23,709 bases of DNA from Irineochytrium annulatum (lineage: Eukaryota; Chytridiomycota; Chytridiomycetes; Chytridiales; Chytridiaceae). Shown piece after piece: positions 1-7,996 of the stretch. The notes under the pieces were generated by a model that saw only the letters and a list, made by a program, of their open reading frames with translations, was not told where the DNA came from and made no database searches. Position 1 is the stretch's first letter. Each line of letters begins with the position of its first letter. The stretch covers positions 1 to 23,709 of the forward strand of contig JADGJL010000364.1 of assembly GCA_027600665.1 (NCBI GenBank). Reading direction: 5' to 3'. The position numbers and the translations under genes are program-made.

Positions 1-2124
1 GGGTAGAGGTGCGGGCGGTGGAGGTGGCATATGTGTGTCGTGTCCGAGTGAGCCTGGTGTCGGCGCGAGCTGCTCGCCGATGCTTTCTACCCAGCTCCGA
101 AGAGGCTTAAACCATGAACCACCGCTAGCGCGCGAGTTACTGGCTGCGGCTGCGGGCCGCGAGGCGTCGTCGTCGGTGTGTGGAGGAGGTGGCGGCATGG
201 ACATATGCCTGGTGGGTACGGTAGCGGGTATGTGCGGGCTGGAGGACGCTGAAACGGTCGCCGCCCTGTTGAGAATGTATGGCTCTGCCCCGTGCTCTGC
301 TGTATTTAGTTGCGGCGAATTGGAGCTCGCATCGGCGTGATTATGGTCGGAAGTTGACATGCGCTTGCCCCGCCGGTCCGCTCTCCGGTCGACCGGGCTT
401 GCCACGTTTGATGTTGAGCTGCCGGGCCCGCCGCCGTTCCCAAGAGCCGATTGCCGCTTTGATTTCACTTTCCCATTCCATACCACGGACTCCGACTCTG
501 TCAATTCCATAGTCGACGATGGCGTCGTCGAGTTTGTAGGCCCCTTCACCTTCCCAGACCACACTATGCTCTCCGCATCGTCTAAGCCCAAAGAGGACCC
601 ACTCTCTTTGTTCCCCGCCCCCGACGCCGCCCTCGGCCTCGCGCTCTTCACCGGACCCGACCACAACGCACTCTCAGCGTCGTCCTGCAGAAGCTGAGAC
701 CCCACCGCCGACCCGCTAGCCTGGCTTTGGCTCTGCTTCCTCACGGGCCCGCGCCAGAGGGCCGACGATGCCTCCGCGCCGGGCTCTGTAGTAGGACCGT
801 TCCAGTTCGCCGTAGTGCTCCCCTTCACCGGACCGTTCCACAGCGCGCTCTCCAGATCGTCCCCAACCTCCACATCATGTTCGATCAGGCTCTCGGCCCC
901 ATCCCCTTCGTCCGACAGTGCCGCGCTTTCGTCGTCCCAGGTCGTCGTGTGCGTTGGCCGTGACGAAACCTTCGTCTTCCCGGTCCAGAGCGCGCTCTCG
1001 GCGTCAATATGCTCGCCCTCACCCCCACGTATAGCCGCGGCCCGTTCCTGCGGGTCGTGTTCCGAGTGGCTCCATCTCGGCGACAAGGAGTTGTTCGATC
1101 CTCTCCGCCTCCCACCAGCGCTTCGCCTACCGTCGGTCGGGTGAAGCGTCGGCGGCAGAAGCGGCCTGGCGTTCTTCGCCACCACGGCAGCCACCTTTTG
1201 CTTCAGCGCCACCTCACTCACCCCGCCGCCGACATCCAGCGACAAATCGCTCCCACCTGTGTTCCCATCACTCAGACTCGCCGGCCCAGTATCCAATTCC
1301 TCCTCCGTCGTGTGCGTGTGGACCGTGTTCTCATCCGTCGTCTCCCCAGGCACCCCTTGACCCTTTTTCGAGTTGAAAGGGTTCGCCTTCCTCCACCACG
1401 ACGCCTCTGGAGTGAACTCGACGTCCGAGTCCCACTCCGAATCATTATCCCAGCACCGCTTGACCTTTTTCGGCGGCATGTACATCTCGAGCCCCTCGTC
1501 CTCGTTGAAAAGGGGCGTCCAGGGGCTCTCGAGGAGGTGCCGGACGCTCGCGAGATCGAGCTCGATCTCGAGGAAGTGGGAGTCGGCCTGGCGGACGATA
1601 TAGTCGAGCGCGGTGATGTGGGCCTCCTGCGCGACCGTGAGCTCGGTCTTATACATGACGAGGAGCTCCTTCGCGGCCATGAGCTCCTCCTCGAGCTCTT
1701 GCGCGCGAAGTGAGGCGCGCTTCTCGTTGGCCAGCTCGGCTTTCACAGCGGCGATCTCGGTCCGGGCGGAAGTGAGGTCGCCCTTCAGGCGGAACTTCAG
1801 GCGGTTTTGTTTGGCGAGGAGCTCCTGGGCCTTTGCGAGCTGCTCGCGGATCGAGTCGACGTCCTCGTTCGAAGTCACCTGCGACGGCGGGGAGGGGTCG
1901 GCGGAGAGGTCGTAGAGGCCCGACATACGCTGGGAGTTGCGTGATCGAGGCAGTTGTTCGTACGTGGTCGAGGAAGGTGAGGCGATGTCGAAGGGCAAAA
2001 CGGGGGGTTTCGCGCCGGGCGTAGAGGGAGTCGGAATAGCCATGGTGGTATGGCGGCGTTCGATAGGTTTGGGGACCGTTTCGGGATCTGGGGATACTGG
2101 TGGTGTTGGCGGAGGGGCAGGCAT
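1..2124 (-). CDS. Coiled-coil, intrinsically disordered protein with repeated ESALW-x-G-x-VK motif (3' end beyond window)
   Basis: A single uninterrupted frame of 708 codons runs from the ATG at 2124 to the left edge without a stop, so the C-terminus is missing. An in-frame TAA lies seven codons upstream of the ATG, which supports this start. Residues 1-80 are Pro/Ser/Thr-rich. Residues about 85-200 form a charged heptad-like coiled coil (EQLAKAQELLAKQNRLKF, then AELANEK and EEELMAAKELL). Residues about 370-550 carry six copies of an acidic-aliphatic-Trp-x-Gly-x-Val-Lys motif. The rest is Ser/Pro/Gly-rich, with a short amphipathic stretch SWFKPLRSWVESIGEQL near the edge. I do not recognise the family. 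The layout (coiled coil plus disordered repeated linear motifs) suggests a scaffold or adaptor, which is inference. Only 31 bp separate its ATG from the stop of the WD40 gene on the same strand. Reality of the ORF is well supported by length and repeats; function is unknown. Confidence 0.8.
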   Translation of the reverse strand, partial: MPAPPPTPPVSPDPETVPKPIERRHTTMAIPTPSTPGAKPPVLPFDIASPSSTTYEQLPRSRNSQRMSGLYDLSADPSPPSQVTSNEDVDSIREQLAKAQELLAKQNRLKFRLKGDLTSARTEIAAVKAELANEKRASLRAQELEEELMAAKELLVMYKTELTVAQEAHITALDYIVRQADSHFLEIELDLASVRHLLESPWTPLFNEDEGLEMYMPPKKVKRCWDNDSEWDSDVEFTPEASWWRKANPFNSKKGQGVPGETTDENTVHTHTTEEELDTGPASLSDGNTGGSDLSLDVGGGVSEVALKQKVAAVVAKNARPLLPPTLHPTDGRRSAGGRRRGSNNSLSPRWSHSEHDPQERAAAIRGGEGEHIDAESALWTGKTKVSSRPTHTTTWDDESAALSDEGDGAESLIEHDVEVGDDLESALWNGPVKGSTTANWNGPTTEPGAEASSALWRGPVRKQSQSQASGSAVGSQLLQDDAESALWSGPVKSARPRAASGAGNKESGSSLGLDDAESIVWSGKVKGPTNSTTPSSTMELTESESVVWNGKVKSKRQSALGNGGGPGSSTSNVASPVDRRADRRGKRMSTSDHNHADASSNSPQLNTAEHGAEPYILNRAATVSASSSPHIPATVPTRHMSMPPPPPHTDDDASRPAAAASNSRASGGSWFKPLRSWVESIGEQLAPTPGSLGHDTHMPPPPPAPLP
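462..1005 (-). repeat. Six-copy degenerate protein motif repeat (D/E-x-ES-x-x-W-x-G-x-V-K)
   Basis: Within the left-edge protein the following copies occur in order: DAESALWTGKTK (about 970-1005), DLESALWNGPVK (822-860), EASSALWRGPVRK (736-775), DAESALWSGPVK (647-690), DAESIVWSGKVK (544-585) and ESESVVWNGKVK (462-502). A weaker seventh, ANWNGPT, lies between copies 2 and 3. Spacing is about 28-48 residues and the linkers do not resemble each other. Trp and Gly are invariant. The DNA copies differ at synonymous positions, so this is an old, protein-level repeat and not a recent DNA duplication. Confidence 0.85.
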
Positions 2125-2155
2125 GGAAATCACCGGTGCTGATTACGAAATAGCT

Positions 2156-3402
2156 TTAGAACGAAGCAACATCAGCGCCATGCATACCTATTTCCCAGAC
2201 GCGAACGGTGCAATCTCCGCTACCAGAGTAGAGCTTGCCATCATAACCTGCGCATAGACATGCAACCGCTCCAAAATGGCCGCCGAGCGTCTTTGTCGGC
2301 TTCCCCGACTTCACATCCCATTCGACGATGGCCTTGTCATCGCCCGCCGAGTACAACCGCCCAGCAGCGATGCAAACGGACCGAACGCCGACGACCCCCG
2401 TCGAGTTGTTGGCCTCTCCGGATCCGCCGTGACCCCTCAACGTCCTCAGGCATTGACCCGACGACGTGTCCCACACCTTTACGGAACCATCCCGGGACGA
2501 CGAGTACAAGAGATCCCGGCCGAGGCAGAGCGAGAACACCCAATCTGTGTGCTCCTCCAACACGAGCAGACATCGCCCGTTAGCCATGTCCCATACCCTG
2601 ACCGTGTGGTCATTGCCGCCCGAGTACAGTCTTCCGCCCGCCGCGCACAGAGCCAACACCCATCTGTACATGCAAAAAGTCAGCCAACACTTATAAGTAA
2701 GCCGTTAGCAGGAGTCAAAAAACGCCCTGACCTCGTGTGTCCCGTTAAAATCCACTGCCTCCTCCCCGAGGTCGGATCCCATTCGTTGATCATCCGATCC
2801 GCGCCACCAGAGTACAGCCTCCCCTCCGGGGACACGCAGACGGCCGTGACGTAGCCGTCGTGACCCCTGATCGTCCGCGTCGGCGTGGCTGTCGCGATCG
2901 ACCACACGATGACGGACCCGTCCTCCGATGACGAGAACAACCGCGACCCGGAGGCGCAGAGGCAGGTGACGCCTTTCGAGTGGCCGTGGCCGAAGGTCCT
3001 CGACACCGTGCCGGACGCCAGATCCCACTCGGTGATGACGCCGTCCCTACCTCCGGCGTAGAGTTTGCCCTCGTTCACGCAGATGGAGGTGATCGGCCGC
3101 CTAGAGAAACGCGGTTTAGCTGTTAAATCCCAACGCGCTACTAAAGCACGCCACTAAATCACAATTACAAACCTGGGCTGCGTCTCGAGCACCTGGACAC
3201 ACTTCGGCGCATGCAGAAGGAGCTGTTGTTGCTGCTGAATCTGCTGTTGGACCTGCTGATGTGTTGCCGTCTGCTGCGGCTGGATAAGGTGTGAGGTGCC
3301 AGGTAGGGCCGAGCCGCTCGAGCCGGCCGCACCGGCGCGGGTGGAGTCGGACGGGCCCTCGGCCCCGGCGGCCCCGCTCATCCCTCCGACGGCGGTCGCC
3401 AT
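2156..3402 (-). CDS. Seven-blade WD40 repeat protein with Gln-rich N-terminus
   Basis: Three exons: 3402-3173, 3100-2732 and 2663-2156. The introns are 72 bp (3172-3101) and 68 bp (2731-2664), both GT..AG, and the joined frame gives 368 aa. Residues about 1-75 are low-complexity, Ala/Gly/Ser-rich and then Gln-rich (HQQVQQQIQQQQQ). From about residue 77 to the end there are seven WD40 blades with recurring GRLYSGG-x-D and V-x-x-WD signatures, such as TVRVWDMANG, SVKVWDTSSG and TVRVWEIG. The repeats fill the protein, so it is probably one closed propeller acting as a protein-interaction platform. The style is like the propellers of TRAF7 or Fbw7, but no RING or F-box is present, and orthology is not assigned. 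An in-frame stop precedes the ATG by about 17 codons. The stop codon is 31 bp upstream of the next gene's ATG. Confidence 0.85.
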
Positions 3403-3425
3403 GCTCTCGACGTAGGTCCTGTTTA

Positions 3426-3433
3426 TGACGTCA
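3426..3433. promoter_or_regulatory. CRE/ATF-type palindrome TGACGTCA
   Basis: A perfect 8-bp palindrome TGACGTCA sits 23 bp upstream of the WD40 gene's start codon. This is the consensus for CREB/ATF bZIP factors, including fungal Atf1-type regulators. A second copy at 20033-20040 lies inside coding sequence, so chance occurrence is possible. Location next to a start codon is the only support. Confidence 0.3.
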
Positions 3434-3434
3434 G

Positions 3435-4080
3435 TTAGAGTGGAGTGTCAAGGGCGGCGCATGCAGTGGTGCCGACGGCACGGGCGACGCGGGGCAGCCT
3501 AAACGATGGCGATGGCATGGGTCCCGGGTATCGCCGTCGCGGCGGGAGGCCAGGTGGAGGAGAATGACGGAGGCGGAGTAGTCGTCCATCTGAGAGGCCG
3601 ATCGGTACCCCGCATGCGGCCGGCGCAGTCTTCCGATGCCACTGCAGCCCGGCCGTCATCCCGCTCGGCCTTCCTCGCGACGGGCAACTTGGCGCCGACG
3701 GCCTGAAGCCAGTCCGTTGTCCGCCCTGGTTCCACCCCCATGTGGCCCCGGCCTCCATATCCCGCCGACCCGATGCCATCGCCCACGCCACCCGGTTCGG
3801 GCTATCCTTCACGGCTCCCGCCGTCTTGGAGTTCGCTGGATACCCACCTTGGGCCGTGGAGAAGGCGGGGGCGGGCCTGATAGACGTGGTGATTAAGAGG
3901 GTCGCACGAAGTCCTTGTGCAGTTTTACCGCCTCCCCCCACGCGAGCTGTCACGAAGCCCCTGATGACGGCCGCCGCGGACACGATACGCTGGTCTTACT
4001 ACGTTGTCCGCGCTCGGCGCGTTCTGATCCTGATCCTGGGGGTACTCCAACCTTGTCATGAACGAGGAGGACTCCAGTGA
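3435..4080 (-). other. Possible decayed or mis-assembled minus-strand gene
   Basis: Reading the minus strand, GC-rich third positions and plausible protein appear from 3983 downward. The stretch starts with GTG, not ATG, and a TAA lies five codons upstream. Its N-terminus resembles a mitochondrial presequence (AAAVIRGFVTARV, then TTSIRPAPAFSTAQ). Near 3720 the better frame changes (DWLQAVGAKLPVARKAERDD), and near 3585 it changes again (QMDDYSASVILLHLASRRDGD). No GT..AG pair explains the shifts. It could be a pseudogene, a gene with sequence errors, or chance in GC-rich DNA. A plus-strand ORF over 3742-4080 is equally unrecognised. Confidence 0.25.
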
Positions 4081-4953
4081 TCATAACAGTAATTTTTTAA
4101 CAACCAATGATCGAATAGGCAGGAGAACAATATTGTATGCGAAAAGGGATCCTGCGATTACAATATATCATGATGATGTTCTCGTGAAAGCGACTTTCCC
4201 TCTTCTACTTCCAGATTGCCTTAAATAATACCTGCGATGGGATAGGCAGCTCGCTACACCACTGCTGTTATTCAGGCAATCAACATCCTTTGCAGAGTCT
4301 CCGAAGACTCGCTTTCGGAACAGGAGTTTGTCGTCGACATGGCCCGCGGAGGACGTTGGCCCTTGAAGGCTGCGAGAGATCGAAAAAGTCTCCGCCAAGT
4401 GCGCCTGGCAATGAAGTGCGTCATGACCATGCCGCCTCAACATCCTCCAACAATCTGCTGCCGAATGGCGTCGCACACCTCCTCCAACAATCTGCTGCCG
4501 GATGGCGTCGCACACCTCGGAAATGTCATTATAGCCTGCGGCGAGGTCTCCATCAGCGGACCAGGCTCTGGATCAGGGTGTAAGCGTCTCAGCGAGGTGC
4601 TCGTGAAGAGTTCTTGGTTGTGTTTCAATTTCTTATACTTGTGTTGAACTCATGAAATGAAGTCGATTGTTGATGTGTACATTCGGGTCAGCATCGAGTT
4701 TGTGGATGGCTACTGCATGGATGGAAGTAACAAATATTCGAACGCCACGGATGTTCTTGTCATATGCATGCAAATCAAGGAGATTACCGCTGACGCGATG
4801 CTGTGGACGGCGGCATGCTCGTCGACATCCTGTCAACACATGAAGCACGGCCGGGAGTTGCTGTGTATCTCATCTCCCGCTGCCATGCCAATCAATCGCA
4901 GACCTTCTTTTCTTCTTTCTTCATATTTCAAGGATTGTTATTAAGCTTGGTAC
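4081..4953. other. Gene-poor spacer with uncertain minus-strand coding traces
   Basis: AT-richer than its flanks. On the minus strand between about 4630 and 4280 there are protein-like pieces in different frames: QPRTLHEHLAETLTP, NDISEVCDAIRQQIVGG and, after the tandem duplication, MVMTHFIARRTWRRLFRSL ending in a stop near 4285. The 37-bp duplication at 4444-4517 is not a multiple of three and so changes the frame between them. No complete gene could be built. Positions 4640-4953 hold only short ORFs on both strands and look non-coding; they probably include the 5' leader of the LRR gene. Confidence 0.4.
4444..4517. repeat. 37-bp head-to-tail tandem duplication
   Basis: Unit 1 (4444-4480) and unit 2 (4481-4517) begin CCTCCAACAATCTGCTGCCG and end GTCGCACACCT. 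They are identical except for one A/G difference (position 21 of the unit), which indicates a recent duplication. In the minus-strand frame it duplicates the peptide CDAIRQQIVGG and shifts the frame by one. Confidence 0.95.
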
Positions 4954-6910
4954 ATGGAGCGGAGGGGTTTTGGTGATGGCGTGGAAGTCGAAAATGATGC
5001 CAACGGAATTGTCCAGTTTGTGTCAAAGATGATCCTGACAAGTGCTGTCCTTTCTTCACGCCTGCAGGCCGACGGCCGCCGGGGCCTGAAGAAGGGCTCC
5101 AACAACGATACTCCACCGGTACCCGCCGCCAATGCGACCACCTCGACCACTCCCCTTCACGATGCGACATCTGCCAACTGCTCCGGGATGGGAATTTCCA
5201 GAATAGACGACATCTCCTTCGCCGTCAATCTCTCACGCATGAACCTGAGCAACAACGATTTGTCCGGGGATGGAGAATGTCTGGAGGGATTGTTGCACTG
5301 TGTTAATCTCACTTGGCTGGATTTGAGCAAGAATCGGCTGGAGGAGCCGTTCAGAAATTTAGTGAACTTAGGGAAGCTTCAAGGTGTGTGCTTGTCATTT
5401 GATCGTAAGGGGTTGCGATGTTTAACCTCGCCGTCAGTGCTTAATCTGAGCCACAACAACATGAATCGGATATCGTTGCACGCGTCCAAGCTAACGAGCT
5501 TGAAGGCATTGATGCTGAACAACAACAGCATCCTTCGCATTGACAACATATCCTCTATTAAGAACTTGAACACGATTGGTAAGACTACCTTAATTAGTGG
5601 GAAATGAAAACACACTAACTTCCTCGCTCTCCAACAAAAAAGTCCTCTCCCATAACTCCATTACCGTCATCGAAAACATTTTCACCCTCCCTGCGCTCAC
5701 GAAGCTCTCACTCTCTCACAACCGCGTCCGCGTCATCCCCGACACCCTTGCCTCTTTATCCTCTTTACGTGAGCTCCGGCTCGCGCACAACCGCATTCTC
5801 AGCCTGCCGAGCCGGGCCATGTCCGGGCTTTCGGCGCTGGAGATTCTCGATTTGGGTCATAATTTGCTGACGGGGTGGGAGAGCGTGACGGCGCTGGAGG
5901 GGTGCCTGCATCTAGTTAACTTAAATCTGTTGGGGAATGGCGTTTGTGGGGTTGGAGAGAAGGGCGCGGAGAAAGGGAAGGACGAGAAGGGGGAATGGAA
6001 GAAAGAGAAGGGCGGGGAAGAGTACAGGGAGAAGGTGTTGGGTCTAGTCCCGACGTTAAGGGTTTTGGATGGGGATAGGTTTGACCCGAAATTCCTAGAA
6101 AGGAGGGAGAAGAGGAAGGGGGTCATGGAGAGGAAGAAGAGGATGGAGGAAAATCTCGCGAAGAAGGGGAAGACAACGCCGGCAGGGGATGGAGGTGCGA
6201 GCGGACCGGGGAGACAGGACGAGGCCAGAGAGCGAAGGCAACGGCCCGGAGCCGATGGAGAGGAAGACGGGGATGGAGGTGAAGTGGATAGGCCGAGGAA
6301 GCGGCCGAAGAGTGATAACGGCTGGGTAGTCCCGTCCGCCATCGGGGTTGAGGAATCAGCACGGGTCAGGGACGATGCGCCAAAGCCCGGACTGAAGTCT
6401 GCCAAAAAGAAGAAAGACGACGAGCTGAAGCCGACGACGAAACCTGGATTGAAGAAGGACGTCGCCCGGAAGTCGATCCTTTCACGAAAGAACCCTACCT
6501 CCTCCTCTGCCTCCACCATCGCCACGTCCACCGTCACCTCCGACTTCAAGCCTCTCTCAGCCCCCGCCCCACCGCCTTTCAAACCCAAACCGAAGGCGAC
6601 GTCCTTCTTATCCGCCGACGACACGAAGCCGCAGCCTTACTCTAAATCGCAGGCATCCCTCCTATCCGGCGAGGTTGTTCCCGACTCAACACTGGGGAAG
6701 CGGGAATCGTCGTCCCTCCTTGACGGCGACTCCCTAGAGATGGAGAAGAAGAGGCAGGCGAGGTCTGGCGTCGTCGCAATCATCGAGGCCAAGCAACCGA
6801 GGAGGGCCGTGACGACGACGACGGCGGCGAAGGTGAAGGTTGTGAAGACGGGAACGCCGGTTTTCGCGGCGGCGGGGTCCGGGGCCGTGAGCGTGGGGAA
6901 GTGGGATTGA
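4954..6910 (+). CDS. Leucine-rich-repeat protein with LRR cap and basic disordered tail
   Basis: Exons 4954-5383, 5438-5578 and 5643-6910 give 612 aa. The introns are 54 bp (5384-5437) and 64 bp (5579-5642, with CTAAC before the acceptor). Splicing restores perfect repeat spacing (KLQVLNLSHNNM; NTIVLSHNSI). Residues about 85-285 hold eight or nine LRRs of the L-x-x-L-x-L-x-x-N type, including WLDLSKNRL, KLSLSHNRV, RELRLAHNRI and ILDLGHNLL. A cap-like end follows (REKVLGLVPTLRVLDGDRFDP). Residues about 310-612 are Lys/Glu/Pro-rich and disordered, with basic clusters such as RPRKRPKS and SAKKKKDDE that could act as nuclear or nucleolar signals. Repeat order resembles a conserved plant/fungal LRR family of unknown function. 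No catalytic domain is seen. The upstream limit is uncertain, because the first 80 residues look atypical and an extra 5' exon could exist. Confidence 0.85.
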
Positions 6911-7020
6911 GTGGTGGAGGATGGAGAGGGAGAGATTTAGATGTGGACGTTGACGGTAATATTATCTCTTTTATGTTTGCTGCAGTGTTGCCGTTGTTAG
7001 GGCAAATGAGTTATACGATT

Positions 7021-7026
7021 AATAAA
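7021..7026 (+). terminator. AATAAA polyadenylation signal of the LRR gene
   Basis: A canonical AATAAA lies 111 bp downstream of the TGA at 6908-6910, in AT-rich sequence. Position and orientation fit the 3' end of the LRR transcript. Confidence 0.5.
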
Positions 7027-7255
7027 TGCATGGAGGGCTGCTTTTCGATTGAAGGTTAGAAGAGAGGACTGATTGCGGTTCCGACCCAAATTTCTGAACT
7101 CCGCATTATCAACAAATGCTGAAGCCTAAAACCGGGAGTTTAATGCCGGGACCTTAATGCGAGGCCCTGGCCGCGTTATCACCCTCGCATTCGGCAATGA
7201 GGCCGTCAGTAAGGTGTTAAACATGCAGGTGTGGCCTCGGAAGTCGCACTTGTAG

Positions 7256-7923
7256 ATGAGACTCTACGGCGGGAAGAACATCGGGGGCGGCGCAGCCTTG
7301 ATCAATGAGGCTTTGGGGCAGTGCGTCGAGGCGCTGGAAGTTATATCAAGGGGTCTGGGGTACGTGAAGAATGGTGAGGAATTCTTACGCTCCGGTTTGG
7401 CGAACTTACGCCTGTACTAGGTTTGATAGAGCAACTCAACTCCTCTCAGTCGTCTAAGCCCAAAGTCGGCGGCGAAAGGCACCCTTGCCGCAAGATCTTG
7501 CTGGTAGGAAACTTTGCTGATAGCATAAATCTCCAGAAAGCGTTCAAAGCGGAATTCGCACCTGTCGTACGCGTCATTGTGCCGGATGCTTATGGGACTG
7601 TGGGACGTCTTCGTTGGCAGCAGGCCGATGGATATGAAGCCGAGGATTCGAGGTTCTCGTTTGGCGTGCGCATTTGTGGTTACCTTCGTGTGCGCGTGGA
7701 TCCCGAGAGCCGCCGGATTACCTTGGAAGGTGAAAGCAGGGCCCCGTATTGCGCAAGCTGGCTTCTGTATTATGGCGAGGTAGTCGAGTTTGGGAAAGCA
7801 GTCAGCGGCTAGTACTTCCGATCGAACTCGCACTTGCGAGCTATTCGGTTTGAAATCTACGAGGGACAGGCTCCCAACATCCAACACATTAATGCGGGCG
7901 ACAGGAAGATGGAGATGGCATAA
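7256..7923 (+). pseudogene. Hsp70/HSPA12-like ATPase, C-terminal remnant with in-frame stops
   Basis: Two exons can be joined: 7256-7373 and 7421 onward, with a 47-bp intron at 7374-7420. The product contains GLGYVKNGLIEQL, then RKILLVGNFADSINLQKAF and VRVIVPDAYGTVG. These match the LVGGF-x-ES-x-x-LQ and VIVP-x-x-x-GTAV segments that close the nucleotide-binding fold of fungal HSPA12-like Hsp70 relatives. Later pieces (RFSFGVRICGY; YYGEVVEFGKAVSG; AIRFEIYEGQAPNI; INAGDRKM) follow the expected order of the family's C-terminal part. A TAG at 7810-7812 interrupts this homology and a TAA at 7921-7923 ends it. The first half of the ATPase (DFGTT-type phosphate loop) is absent from the preceding 350 bp. 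It is most simply a truncated, stop-bearing relic; a base error at 7810 cannot be excluded. It ends 73 bp before the ERCC8 start, so it may overlap that gene's promoter. Confidence 0.6.
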
Positions 7924-7996
7924 AAGAGCATCCATCGGTTCCACTGTTACATTTGTGGGTCAAAGGATTTCACATTCGTCAAACTCGCCCATTCTG

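Noticed and set aside
1009..1713. 234-codon plus-strand ORF rich in Arg/Leu
   Set aside because: It is the antisense shadow of the 708-codon minus-strand frame that carries the coiled coil and motif repeats.
3218..3283. CTG/TTG-rich tract resembling a trinucleotide microsatellite
   Set aside because: It is the coding sequence of the Gln-rich N-terminus of the WD40 protein and is too interrupted to be a simple repeat.
5857..6624. 255-codon minus-strand ORF rich in Ser/Phe
   Set aside because: Antisense of the Lys/Glu/Pro-rich tail of the LRR protein; composition is what reversed Lys codons give (Phe/Leu/Ser).
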